Positions 20,089 to 28,065 of a stretch of DNA of 64,000 nucleotides are shown here, one piece after another. Numbering within the stretch: position 1 is the first letter of the stretch; each line of letters begins with the position of its first letter. The position numbers and the translations under genes are program-made. The notes beneath the pieces were generated by a model. It worked only from the letters and a program-made list of their open reading frames with translations, did not search any database and was not told where the DNA came from. The stretch comes from Sphingomonas sp. Leaf339 (GTDB lineage: Bacteria; Pseudomonadota; Alphaproteobacteria; Sphingomonadales; Sphingomonadaceae), in assembly GCF_001426195.1 (NCBI RefSeq), contig NZ_LMRS01000012.1, forward strand, positions 248,001 to 312,000, read 5' to 3'.

Positions 20089-20826
20089 TCACTGATCGGA
20101 AAGTGTTGGCTTGATCGACCCGCTAAGGCCCGCGACATCCTTCGACGCGATCGTCGCCCTGCGGACCTGCCCCGGCATGAACGCGGAGAAGTTGCCGATG
20201 TTGATGTGGTCGGCGTCCAGCGTCACCGATTTGCCCGCGGCATCCGTCAGTGTCAGCTTCGCCGCGTTCATCATCGACACGCCCTTGCCGCCATTGTCGA
20301 TGCGCAGCATCAAATCGCCATTGGCCGCCCGCCCCGCCTCCTGCAACGTCAACGCGGACTTGGCGGCCGGCGGCGATACGATGATATGTGACAGGAAATT
20401 GAAGCTGACCTTCACGTCGGTCGCGGCACCCGAGGATGTCGTAGTCCCGTTGCCGATGTTCAGCGGCAATTGCGACACCCGCACGCCGTACATCCGCGCC
20501 ATCGCCAATGCCGGATCGCCGATGTAGCGCACCTGCACGGTCTGCTCCTTCCCCGGTTCGATCGCCGTCTGCGCGGGATAGACCATCACGTCCTTCTCCT
20601 CGTCGACGCGGGTCGGCGTACCGGCCTCGTCGACGGTGGCGCGAAACGGGATCATCTCTAGCGTGATCGGCACCGCGCCGGTATTCTTGATCGACATGGT
20701 CAGGCGCGCATTCGCGCCCGACGGCTCGATCGTCGCCAGCATCGGCTGGACCTGATAACCCTGGGCGGAGACCTGGCTGCACCCCATCGTCGCGGCGATC
20801 GAAGCCGCCCCCTTCAACAAACGCAT
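20089..20826 (-). CDS. Periplasmic pilus chaperone (PapD-like)
   Basis: A 245-residue protein with a signal peptide (MRLLKGAASIAATMGCSQVS) and the two-domain immunoglobulin fold of pilus chaperones: domain one with LTMSIKNTGAVPITLEMIPF and the YPAQTAIEPGKEQTVQVRYIG strand, domain two from about residue 130 with GDLMLRIDNGGKG. It should stabilise the pilin in the periplasm and hand it to the usher. ATG 20826 is chosen over an upstream TTG because it directly precedes the signal sequence. Confidence 0.88.
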   Translation of the reverse strand: MRLLKGAASIAATMGCSQVSAQGYQVQPMLATIEPSGANARLTMSIKNTGAVPITLEMIPFRATVDEAGTPTRVDEEKDVMVYPAQTAIEPGKEQTVQVRYIGDPALAMARMYGVRVSQLPLNIGNGTTTSSGAATDVKVSFNFLSHIIVSPPAAKSALTLQEAGRAANGDLMLRIDNGGKGVSMMNAAKLTLTDAAGKSVTLDADHINIGNFSAFMPGQVRRATIASKDVAGLSGSIKPTLSDQ

Positions 20827-20897
20827 CGTCGCTACCCCCAACAAATCCCCTCGAAAATGACGGGGCTGCTGGCCGGCAGCCCCGTCGGTATTCCCGT

Positions 20898-21443
20898 TCA
20901 GACAGAGGTTGCCGTGAACGAGAACACCTCGACGTAGTTACCGGCAGGGGCAGCATTGGCCGGGAAGTTCGTCGAGCCCGGAGCTTGGTTCTGATCGACC
21001 GCGACGTTCATGTTCAGCCACAGTTCCAGCGGAATGCCGGTTGCCACCGCCTGGGTGTATCCGCTGCGCGACCGGGTGAAGAACAGGTTGTTCTCGCCAC
21101 CCACCGGATCGGTGTCATGCTCGGCGATCACGAAGCTGGCATCCTGCGGTGATTTCAGTTCGAGGCCGTAATTGATGCGGCCGTTCGCGTTGCTCAGCAG
21201 ATCGCCGTTCTTCACCGAGACGACGAGCTTGGTGCCCGATGCGGCGTTGCACGAGAGGCGGAGGTTGGCGACCTGTTGCGTGCCGACCATCGCGATCGAT
21301 GCGGTGCCGCTGGACACGTTGGCGAGGTTGACGTTGCAATATGGCGCGACCGTGCCGGTGACGTTCAGCGATTCTGCCATCGCCGGGCTGGCGACGGTGG
21401 CAAGGCCCAGAGCAGCGGAGCCGAGGAGGAAAAGACGGTTCAT
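20898..21443 (-). CDS. Probable major pilin of the chaperone-usher operon
   Basis: A 181-residue protein with a signal peptide MNRLFLLGSAALGLATVASP cut after AMA. The mature chain starts with a beta-strand and Cys (TGTVAPYCNVNLANV) and a second Cys in LRLSCNAASG, giving the disulphide typical of pilins and spore-coat-U-like subunits; the C-terminal strand ends with VEVFSFTATSV. AAAGGGA upstream supports ATG 21443. It is the first gene of the operon pilin-chaperone-usher-secreted protein, which fits the most abundant subunit. Confidence 0.82.
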   Translation of the reverse strand: MNRLFLLGSAALGLATVASPAMAESLNVTGTVAPYCNVNLANVSSGTASIAMVGTQQVANLRLSCNAASGTKLVVSVKNGDLLSNANGRINYGLELKSPQDASFVIAEHDTDPVGGENNLFFTRSRSGYTQAVATGIPLELWLNMNVAVDQNQAPGSTNFPANAAPAGNYVEVFSFTATSV

Positions 21444-21571
21444 GACAAATCCCTTTTTTGCGTGACGAACTGCCTGCGAAGCGGCGCAGGTGCCGGTGCG
21501 ACCCCCGCGATGGCGAACCAGTTCTGGAGTCGGCGCCACGATATGACCGGGCACATCGACGCGCGCCTTCC

Positions 21572-21599
21572 ATCATGACTAAGCAATCATGATTAGGTC
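21572..21599. promoter_or_regulatory. Tandem/inverted ATCATGA repeat, candidate regulator site
   Basis: Two 14-base units beginning ATCATGA start at 21572 and 21586 and match at 10 of 14 positions. Because TCATGA is self-complementary, the same bases also form an inverted repeat, ATCATGA (21572-21578) and TCATGAT (21587-21593). The element is about 130 bases upstream of the pilin ATG and may bind the divergent LuxR-type regulator. Confidence 0.4.
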
Positions 21600-21795
21600 T
21601 CTCGACAGCACGCCGAGGTGCAGACAAGGCGAGTCGACCGCTGTTCGTCTCAGAAGATCGTTAGCGGGCAAATCCCGTTTTGGGACGATTAGAAAGTGAT
21701 CTTTGTTGTCCTTGCCATTTCGACAAGAGTGCAGATCATCTGGCCAACAAGCATTTGTTATTATCCTGTCAGAAGTGACTGCCGATAAGATCGGA

Positions 21796-21823
21796 TTGAC
21801 GACACCGGGCACGCTGCATAATT
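21796..21823 (+). promoter_or_regulatory. Candidate promoter of the LuxR-type gene
   Basis: TTGACG at 21796-21801 is followed after 16 bases by ATAATT at 21818-21823, a fair sigma-70-like pair about 80 bases upstream of the chosen start. Confidence 0.4.
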
Positions 21824-21905
21824 TCCAAACATTCGACGTGGGGCTTATCACATCGCCGCAACAATGACCGTCACCCACGCTGGTGACGGCGGGGAGAGCT
21901 ATATC

Positions 21906-22493
21906 ATGTACGAAGAACTTGCTTCTCGTAACGCAAGCCTGGAACCACTATGCGCATGGGCGCAATATGACCTTCGAGCGCGCTTCATCGTCGATCAGGA
22001 ACTGTCGATTGTTTGGATCAATGACGCGGCCAACCGGATCATCGACGATCACAACATCATGTCGCGCGACAGCGGTCGACTGACCTTCTCCAGCAAGACG
22101 ATCACCAAACGCTACCTGACGATGATCGACCAGTCGAAACCGAGGCAAGTCCCCGCATCGATGTGCATCGGCGCGAACGACGATCATTACGTCCTGCTGA
22201 CCGCGATCAACATCGGCACCACCGCCAGATGCTTCACCGGCATCTCGATGCGATCGTCCGCACACGGCATCGGCTTTTCCGACGAAGTACTGCGCGATAC
22301 GTTTCACCTGACCACGATGGAACGCCGCATCCTGGAATGCCTGGTCAGCGGCAACACCGCCAACGAAGTCAGCTGGCTGTTGATGATCTCGCTTGGCACC
22401 GTGCGTGTCCACATCCGGCACATCTACGAAAAGCTGGACGTGTCCTCACGCGAGCCCCTGTTCAACAAGGTCCTGTATCTGGTCGAACGCTAA
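21906..22493 (+). CDS. LuxR-family transcriptional regulator
   Basis: A 195-residue protein. The C-terminal third is a LuxR/NarL helix-turn-helix: FHLTTMERRILECLVSGNTA, then VSWLLMISLGTVRVHIRHIY and EKLDVSSREPLF. The N-terminal part (residues about 15-110) has a PAS-like pattern, FIVDQELSIVWINDAANRII, and no acyl-homoserine-lactone-binding signature. ATG 21906 is preferred over ATG 21864 because GGGGAG sits nine bases before it. Divergence from the pilus operon suggests it controls that operon. Its base usage is less GC-rich than that of its neighbours, hinting at transfer with the pilus genes. Confidence 0.85.
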   Translation: MYEELASRNASLEPLCAWAQYDLRARFIVDQELSIVWINDAANRIIDDHNIMSRDSGRLTFSSKTITKRYLTMIDQSKPRQVPASMCIGANDDHYVLLTAINIGTTARCFTGISMRSSAHGIGFSDEVLRDTFHLTTMERRILECLVSGNTANEVSWLLMISLGTVRVHIRHIYEKLDVSSREPLFNKVLYLVER

Positions 22494-22509
22494 CCCGCCG
22501 GAGCGAGGA

Positions 22510-23154
22510 TCAGCCGCCGAATGACCGCCCGCCACCGCCACCCCAGCCACCCGACCGCGCAGACACCCGCCCGCCGAATCCCCCGCGCGACACGACCGAG
22601 CTGCGCGTCTGGATACGCTGCGTCGTGACCGGCGCCGTGACCGCCCGCGATCCGACCTGATATCCATAACCACGGCCGCCATAGCCGCCATTGTAGAGCC
22701 ACGCGCCGGAGCCGGTGTAGTACGTCCCCTCCCGCCGGTCGCGGTACAGGCCGTTGTAGCGATAGCCGCCGCCGTTCAACAGCTGACCGATCATGAAGCC
22801 GGTCAATAGCGGCGTGAAGAAGCTCTGGCCACCTTCCTGACGTACCGCGCAGTTGCCGTCACCGAACTGATCCTCGCACAGTTTCTGTTCGGCATAGCGC
22901 GGCGCCGCCTTGCCGTCCTCAGCCGCGGCGGTCTTCGCAGCGTCTTCGCAGGTGGCGGCGGCAAAGGCACCGCTCGACTTGCATTCGGCCAGGCTGTTGA
23001 ACGCGGCGACCTCGGTCGGGGCGCCGTATTTCTCGCGCGAGATCTGGTCGTTATCGGGCTGCGCATCGCACCCGGACAACATCGCCAGCGCCCCGGCGGC
23101 GGACAGGCCGGCGGTGATGGAGCGCTTGCGTGGGCGGATCATGGGATCGGTCAT
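22510..23154 (-). CDS. DUF1190 lipoprotein-like protein (YgiB/YjfM type)
   Basis: A 214-residue protein with an N-terminal basic stretch, a hydrophobic segment and a lipobox-like LSGC (MLSGCDAQPDND). The central domain has Cys residues (AECKSSGAFAAATCEDA, KLCEDQFGDGNCAVRQ) typical of DUF1190. The C-terminus is a Gly/Tyr/Arg-rich low-complexity tail. ATG 23154 precedes the export signal; the longer frame overlaps the DUF350 gene. It is the distal gene of a leftward DUF2491-DUF350-DUF1190 run, the counterpart of E. coli YjfK-YjfL-YjfM. Confidence 0.82.
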   Translation of the reverse strand: MTDPMIRPRKRSITAGLSAAGALAMLSGCDAQPDNDQISREKYGAPTEVAAFNSLAECKSSGAFAAATCEDAAKTAAAEDGKAAPRYAEQKLCEDQFGDGNCAVRQEGGQSFFTPLLTGFMIGQLLNGGGYRYNGLYRDRREGTYYTGSGAWLYNGGYGGRGYGYQVGSRAVTAPVTTQRIQTRSSVVSRGGFGGRVSARSGGWGGGGGRSFGG

Positions 23155-23168
23155 GACGTTCGCCTCGT

Positions 23169-23585
23169 TCAATAGGTCATGCTGGCGGCGTTGAGCAGCC
23201 CGACCGCGACCGACGTCGCCGCCAGATACACGCCGCTGGCGACGTTGCCGCCCTCGATCCGGCTGACCATGTCGCGGACGACGAAACGGCGGACGACCAG
23301 CGACGCCAGTATCTGGATCACCCCGGCCAGCACGCCCCACGCCGCGAACTCGACCGGATTGCCGGTCTGCGTCAGGGCCGATGCCAGCGGCAGCGCGAAG
23401 CCGACGATCGCGCCGCCCAGCGCTGTCGCCGCGGCGACGTTACCGGCCGCCACCAGCGTCCGCTCGTCATAGGGCGTCGATATCTGATACGCCCATTTGA
23501 AGACCGCCAGCAGCACACAGGCGATCCCGAACGCCACCACGAAGTGCACGGCGCCTTCGACAAAGCTGCCATAATCGAGCCACAT
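23169..23585 (-). CDS. DUF350 inner-membrane protein (YjfL type)
   Basis: A 138-residue protein with four membrane segments, arranged as two similar halves (about residues 12-33, 46-68, 79-98 and 112-134), as in the DUF350 family. Function is unknown; family members often lie beside ATP-grasp glutathionylspermidine-synthase-like enzymes, and one is present here 2 kb away (25614). It lies 13 bases after the DUF2491 stop and 14 before the DUF1190 start. Confidence 0.85.
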   Translation of the reverse strand: MWLDYGSFVEGAVHFVVAFGIACVLLAVFKWAYQISTPYDERTLVAAGNVAAATALGGAIVGFALPLASALTQTGNPVEFAAWGVLAGVIQILASLVVRRFVVRDMVSRIEGGNVASGVYLAATSVAVGLLNAASMTY

Positions 23586-23598
23586 CGTCGCTTTCCCC

Positions 23599-24237
23599 TC
23601 AGGTACTGAATTCGGTGGGCAGCAAGGGCAGCCCGATCATGATCTCATGCGTCAGGTCGCCACCCTCCGGCTGCATCGCCAGCGCCAGCAGCAATTCCTG
23701 CCCCTCGGGCGCCAGATCGCGGGAGTAGAGCATGCAGGCTTGCCGGATCTGGCGGACGGGATCACCATCGCGTTCGTAATAAACCGCTTCCCACAATTCG
23801 ACCGGCGGCTGCGGTCGATCGTCGCCGGGATACCAGAAGCGCTGGAATTTCGGCAGGCCGAATTCCGACCAGCTCGTCTGTTTCAGCCGGTCGCGGAAAT
23901 TCTCGGCATCCGCGCGATCGACCGGGTAGGACGACGTCCAGGGGCGGAACAGCGTGAAGTCGTCGGCATCCGATCCATCCGCCGACTGGCTGACCGCCTG
24001 CACCATCAGATCGTCGTCGGTGTAGAAACGATGCACATGGCTGCCATCGTCAAGCCGGATCACACCCTGAGCGGTGATCTCCAGCGTGTCGCGTTCGAGC
24101 GTGAAGGCGCCGCCGGACAGTCGCCGCCACGCCAGCGGATCGAGCACCACCGTCCGCCCGATCGTGATGTTGCGCACCACCGCGATCGCGCGGGCGGGCG
24201 CCCGTTCTCCACCACCGAACAGTCGCCCCAAGATCAT
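23599..24237 (-). CDS. DUF2491-family protein (YjfK type)
   Basis: A 212-residue soluble protein with no signal peptide. Recognisable segments are the ITIGRTVVLDPLAWRRL region, DGSHVHRFYTDDDLMVQAV and YYERDGDPVRQIRQACMLYS near the end, which match the DUF2491/YjfK family as I recall it. ATG 24237 is chosen because it starts at the family-like MILGRLFGGG; the upstream extension is unlike the family. No enzymatic motif is visible. It is the first gene of the leftward half of the Yjf cluster. Confidence 0.78.
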   Translation of the reverse strand: MILGRLFGGGERAPARAIAVVRNITIGRTVVLDPLAWRRLSGGAFTLERDTLEITAQGVIRLDDGSHVHRFYTDDDLMVQAVSQSADGSDADDFTLFRPWTSSYPVDRADAENFRDRLKQTSWSEFGLPKFQRFWYPGDDRPQPPVELWEAVYYERDGDPVRQIRQACMLYSRDLAPEGQELLLALAMQPEGGDLTHEIMIGLPLLPTEFST

Positions 24238-24416
24238 GCCGTCATCCGTTGTCGCGTTTCGCCGCCATTGCCAGAATGTCCTGCGTATCGCCAGAACCAT
24301 GCCACCACGCTGAACACATCGTCGCATCGCCGCGGCACCGGCTTGCCAAACGCTGCGGGCTTATGCTTGGGGTGTCAAGCCGCACCGCCGCGGCGGAACG
24401 CCCAAGGAGACGGACG

Positions 24417-24851
24417 TTGAGTGACGGTACACCGCGCGCCTGGACGGTGGCTGATCTTGCCGCCGCGCTATCCACGCCCGACCTCGCCGACACGCTGACC
24501 GCGGAAAGCGTCGGGCCGGTCGATCCCGTCCTGCACGTCAGGATGCACCATCATGGCGATCTGGCGATCTTCGTCAGTTGCTCGGGCGAACAGATCGTCG
24601 TCTCGACGCTGTTGTGGCCGGTCGACGAACAGCCCGATGCCGATGCGTTCAACCGGTTCCTGCTGAAGGCGCAGAAGCTGGTGCCGCTGTCGAACTTCGC
24701 GATCACCGAAATCGACGGGCGCGATTATTACGAGCTGATCGGCGAGCTTTCGATCGAATCGAGCCTGCGCCTTATCCTGCTCGAACTCACCGTGCTGGCG
24801 GACAATGCGCTCTCCGCCGCCGCCGATCTGCGCGCCGAATTCGCCGCCTGA
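24417..24851 (+). CDS. DUF2170-family protein (YjfI type)
   Basis: A 144-residue soluble protein. TTG 24417 is chosen because AAGGAG lies seven bases before it, while upstream ATG codons in the frame have no ribosome site and encode low-complexity sequence. The segments LHVRMHHHGDLAIFVSCSGE and RDYYELIGELSIESSL are family-like. It heads the rightward half of the cluster and lies 12 bases before the PspA-like gene. Function unknown. Confidence 0.75.
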   Translation: MSDGTPRAWTVADLAAALSTPDLADTLTAESVGPVDPVLHVRMHHHGDLAIFVSCSGEQIVVSTLLWPVDEQPDADAFNRFLLKAQKLVPLSNFAITEIDGRDYYELIGELSIESSLRLILLELTVLADNALSAAADLRAEFAA

Positions 24852-24863
24852 AGGAAGCTATCG

Positions 24864-25610
24864 ATGTCGATGTGGAAACAGCTTGTCACCCTGGTGCGCG
24901 GCAGCGCGCATGAAACCGGCCAGTCGATCGTCGATGCGCGCGCGATGACGATCCTCGACCAGCAGATCCGCGATGCCGGCATTGCGCAGGCGAAGGCGCG
25001 CGACGATCTCGCGACGCTTACCGCCCGCCGCCGGATGGTCGAAAAGGATGTCGAGGGCTTCACGGCGCAGCGCGAGAAGTACGAGGCATCGGCGCGCGCC
25101 GCCATGCAGCGCGGCGACATGGACCTCGCCCGTCAGGTCGCCGAGCGGCTGGCGACGATCGAGGCCGACCTGTCCGCCAAGACCCCGCAGATCGAGGAGA
25201 TGCGCGGTGCCGAGGACCGGATGCGCGGCATCATCCAGTCCGGCGACACCAAGATCGAGGCGCTGCGCCGTGAGGTCGACGTCGTCCGCGCCAACGAAAG
25301 CGTGCAGAAGGCACAGGCCGCAGTCGCCGGCAATTATGGCGGCACGCTGTCGCAACTGGGGTCTGCCGCCGAGAGCCTGCAACGCATGAAGGAGCGTCAG
25401 GCGATTCAGGGCGAGAAGTTTCGCGCCGCCGCCGAGTTGGAGGATATGCGGTCGGGTGCCGATCTCGATTCCAAGCTGAAGGCCGCCGGCCTGTTGCCAG
25501 GATCGTCGAGCGCCGACGATATCCTCGCCCGCCTGTCGGCACCGCCAGCAAAGGATTCGCTGCGATTGTCCGACGGATCGGCCGATCCCAAGGCGTTACC
25601 GCGGGAATAG
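24864..25610 (+). CDS. PspA/IM30-family protein (YjfJ type)
   Basis: A 248-residue almost wholly helical protein, with long coiled-coil stretches at about residues 25-190 rich in Glu, Arg, Gln and Ala, matching PspA/IM30 proteins that bind and stabilise stressed membranes. It starts SMWKQLVTLVRGSAHETGQS instead of the usual PspA amphipathic helix, as in the YjfJ branch. GAAGGA upstream supports the start. It lies four bases before the glutathionylspermidine-synthase-like gene. Confidence 0.86.
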   Translation: MSMWKQLVTLVRGSAHETGQSIVDARAMTILDQQIRDAGIAQAKARDDLATLTARRRMVEKDVEGFTAQREKYEASARAAMQRGDMDLARQVAERLATIEADLSAKTPQIEEMRGAEDRMRGIIQSGDTKIEALRREVDVVRANESVQKAQAAVAGNYGGTLSQLGSAAESLQRMKERQAIQGEKFRAAAELEDMRSGADLDSKLKAAGLLPGSSSADDILARLSAPPAKDSLRLSDGSADPKALPRE

Positions 25611-25613
25611 CGG

Positions 25614-26801
25614 GTGGAGCGCGTCGTCACCGGCGAACGGCCGGATTGGGAGGAAACCGCCCGCGCGATGGGCTTTACCTTCCATCATCTGGATGGCGAA
25701 CGCTATTGGGAGGAACGCGCCTATTACCGGTTCACGCTGGACGAGGTGGAGTCGGGGATCGAGCATCCGAGCGGCGACATCCACGCGCTGTGTCTCGATC
25801 TGGTCGGTGAGGTCGTCGGCAGCGACGCGCTGATGCACCGGCTCGCGATTCCCGATGCGATGCGCGACCGGGTGGCGGCATCGTGGCGGGCAGGCGCACC
25901 GTCGCTCTATGGCCGGTTCGATTTCGCGTACGATGGCACCGGCCCCGCCAAGCTGCTCGAGTATAACGCCGACACGCCCACCAGCATCTACGAAACCGCG
26001 CTGTTTCAATGGCAATGGCTGGAGGATCGCATCGCCGATGCGACGCTGCCGGCGGGGGCCGACCAGTATAACCGCCTGCACGATGCCCTCGTCGCCCGGT
26101 TCGGCGCGCTCTTCACCCCCGGCAGCCTGATCCACTTCGCCAGCGTCGCCGATCATGTCGAGGATCGCCAGACCGTCCGTTATCTGGAGGATGTCGCGCG
26201 GCAGGCCGGGCTCGACCCGCAATTCGTGGCGATCGACCGGATCGGGGTCGATGCGGACGGGCAGCTGGTCGATGACGACGACACGCTGATCGCCGCCCTG
26301 TTCAAGCTCTATCCGTGGGAGGATATGCTGCGTGAACCCTATGCGGTGCATCTCGGCGTCACGCGCACGCAATTCCTGGAACCGGCATGGAAGGTGATCC
26401 TGTCGAACAAGGGCATCCTGCCGCTGCTGTGGGAACGCCACCCCGGCCACCCCAACCTTCTTCCCGCCGCCTTCGCCGACGATATTGCTGCGCTGGCGGC
26501 AATCGGCGACCGTCATGTCGTGAAGCCGCTGTTCTCGCGCGAAGGCTGGGATATCCAGATCGTCGACGGCCCCGCCTCTACCCGCGGCCCGGATGGTGGT
26601 TATGGCGAGGAAGGCCGGATCGTGCAGGCGCTGTCGCCCCTGCCCGTCTTCGATGGCCAGCACGCCGTCATCGGTTCTTGGATCGTCGGCGACGAACCGG
26701 TGGCGATGTCGGTTCGCGAGGACGATGGCGCCATCACCCGCGACCTCGCGCGGTACGTACCCCACGTCATCCTGTCAAACGGATCGCAAGCGCTGGCATA
26801 G
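25614..26801 (+). CDS. Glutathionylspermidine synthase-like ATP-grasp protein (YjfC/YgiC type)
   Basis: A 395-residue protein resembling the C-terminal synthetase domain of GspS. ATP-grasp landmarks include KLLEYNADTPTSIYETALFQ, ILSNKGILPLLWERHPGHPN, HVVKPLFSREGWDIQIVDG and the near-terminal SWIVGDEPVAMSVREDDGAI. There is no amidase domain, so it belongs to the YgiC/YjfC branch whose ligase substrates are unproven; it may ligate a peptide or amine. GTG 25614 follows the previous stop by three bases. Confidence 0.88.
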   Translation: MERVVTGERPDWEETARAMGFTFHHLDGERYWEERAYYRFTLDEVESGIEHPSGDIHALCLDLVGEVVGSDALMHRLAIPDAMRDRVAASWRAGAPSLYGRFDFAYDGTGPAKLLEYNADTPTSIYETALFQWQWLEDRIADATLPAGADQYNRLHDALVARFGALFTPGSLIHFASVADHVEDRQTVRYLEDVARQAGLDPQFVAIDRIGVDADGQLVDDDDTLIAALFKLYPWEDMLREPYAVHLGVTRTQFLEPAWKVILSNKGILPLLWERHPGHPNLLPAAFADDIAALAAIGDRHVVKPLFSREGWDIQIVDGPASTRGPDGGYGEEGRIVQALSPLPVFDGQHAVIGSWIVGDEPVAMSVREDDGAITRDLARYVPHVILSNGSQALA

Positions 26802-26814
26802 GCCAAGGACAGCC

Positions 26815-26840
26815 TGCGAACGATTTGCTATCCATTCGCA
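26815..26840. promoter_or_regulatory. Candidate double Fur-type operator
   Basis: TGCGAACGATTTGC (26815-26828) is identical over 14 bases to the reverse complement of the site at 13548-13562. A second, overlapping TGC-N9-GCA half-palindrome, TGCTATCCATTCGCA, covers 26826-26840. The pair ends 41 bases before the ATG of the PepSY protein. Overlapping operators are common for Fur; assignment to Fur is inference. Confidence 0.55.
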
Positions 26841-26881
26841 TTAGCCTTGCCGAAGTCGACCGGAGGCGATACGCGGGATCG

Positions 26882-27535
26882 ATGAGTCAGGCTCCACCAC
26901 TCGCGATGGCCGCGCAGGCGAAACGGAAGCGCAAGTGGCGTGGTTGGTGGTTGAAGCAGTTACATAGTTGGCATTGGATCAGCGCGGCGTTGTCGCTGAT
27001 CGGGATGATGCTGTTCGCCATCACCGGCATCACCCTGAACCATGCGCAAACGATCGATGCGAAGCCCGTCGTCGTCGAGAAGAGCGGGATGCTTCCGGCA
27101 ACATTGCTGGAAACGCTACGCACGCAACGGACGGCGGACGCTCCCCTGCCCGGTGCCGTTGCCGGCAGCGTGGCAAAGGCGGTGGGCCTCGATCCGACGG
27201 GGCGTCCGGTCGAGTGGTCGGATACCGATGCCTATGTCGCGCTGCCCCGGCCGGGCGGCGACGCATGGGTCAGCATCGATCGCAATACCGGCCGTATCAC
27301 CGCCGAAACCACCGATCGCGGTTGGGTGTCGTACCTGAACGACCTGCACAAGGGCCGAAACGCCGGCGCGGCGTGGGCATGGTTCATCGACATCTTTGCC
27401 GGCGCCTGCATCCTGTTCACGCTTACGGGCCTGTTGCTGTTGCAGCTTCATGCCCGCCATCGGCCGCTGACCTGGCCGATGGTCGCGATCGGGCTCGTCG
27501 TTCCCATGCTGCTCGCCATCCTGTTCATCCATTGA
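26882..27535 (+). CDS. PepSY-associated membrane protein
   Basis: A 217-residue protein with a cytoplasmic N-terminus rich in Lys/Arg, then a WLKQLHSWHW motif and a membrane segment (residues about 37-57), a periplasmic PepSY-like part (AWVSIDRNTGRITAETTDRG), a second His motif YLNDLHKGRNAGAAWAW, and two further membrane segments near the C-terminus. The paired His residues could bind haem. It heads the operon with DUF2271, DUF4198 and ApbE and probably passes electrons across the inner membrane. No good ribosome site is seen at ATG 26882. Confidence 0.85.
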   Translation: MSQAPPLAMAAQAKRKRKWRGWWLKQLHSWHWISAALSLIGMMLFAITGITLNHAQTIDAKPVVVEKSGMLPATLLETLRTQRTADAPLPGAVAGSVAKAVGLDPTGRPVEWSDTDAYVALPRPGGDAWVSIDRNTGRITAETTDRGWVSYLNDLHKGRNAGAAWAWFIDIFAGACILFTLTGLLLLQLHARHRPLTWPMVAIGLVVPMLLAILFIH

Positions 27536-27546
27536 GAGGTTCGTCC

Positions 27547-28026
27547 ATGCGCTCCACCGCCTTTTTCCTGTTGGGTGGCGCCATCGCGGCGCCCGCCGCT
27601 GCCGGTACGGTCAACGTCACGATCCCGCGTCTGACGGTGGCCGAATACCACCGCCCATATGTCGCGATCTGGTTGGAGCCGGCCGGCGGCGGCGCGGCTC
27701 GCACGCTGGCGGTTTGGTATGACGTGAAGAAGCAGGGCAACGAACCCGGCACCAAATGGCTGGCGGACCTGCGTGCGTGGTGGCGCAAGGGCGGGCGCAG
27801 CATGGCGATGCCGGCCGATGGCATCAGCGGCGCGACCCGTGCGCCCGGTCAGTACAGCATCCCGCTGCCCACCAACCTGAAGCCCGGCAGTTACGTCCTG
27901 AACGTCGAGGCGGCGCGTGAAACGGGTGGTCGCGAGTTGGTGAGCGTACCCTTGACGGTACCCGTCATGGCCGGTCGGGGTTCGGGAAAAACCGAGCTCG
28001 GCGCCATCACCATCGCTGCCCGCTGA
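27547..28026 (+). CDS. DUF2271 periplasmic protein, probable flavoprotein
   Basis: A 159-residue protein with a signal peptide cut near residue 19 (APAAAG). Motifs of DUF2271 are YVAIWLEPAGG, TLAVWYDVKKQ and TKWLADLRAWWRKGGRS. Residues 91-97 read DGISGAT, which fits the D-G-x-[ST]-G-A-[ST] site where ApbE attaches FMN to Thr; an ApbE gene lies two genes downstream. It is therefore probably a covalently flavinylated electron carrier fed by the PepSY protein. The gene follows the PepSY stop by 11 bases with GAGAGG upstream. Confidence 0.85.
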   Translation: MRSTAFFLLGGAIAAPAAAGTVNVTIPRLTVAEYHRPYVAIWLEPAGGGAARTLAVWYDVKKQGNEPGTKWLADLRAWWRKGGRSMAMPADGISGATRAPGQYSIPLPTNLKPGSYVLNVEAARETGGRELVSVPLTVPVMAGRGSGKTELGAITIAAR

Positions 28027-28065
28027 CCGGCCTTATCCGTACCCGTCGACAACAAGGATCATCGC

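Larger units (their letters stand above)
21444..21905. other. Regulatory gap between the pilus operon and the LuxR-type gene
   Basis: A 462-base non-coding stretch between divergent genes, noticeably AT-richer than its surroundings from about 21600 on. It holds a tandem repeat at 21572-21599 and a promoter-like pair at 21796-21823. No convincing ORF with a ribosome site is present. Confidence 0.7.

Noticed and set aside
17602..20391. A 929-residue open frame opposite the usher and chaperone genes
   Set aside because: It is antisense to two recognised genes, is rich in Arg, Asp, His and Gln as GC-rich shadows are, and shows no family motif.
25596..26765. A 389-residue open frame opposite the ATP-grasp gene
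   Set aside because: The plus-strand frame has clear ATP-grasp motifs; this one has none.
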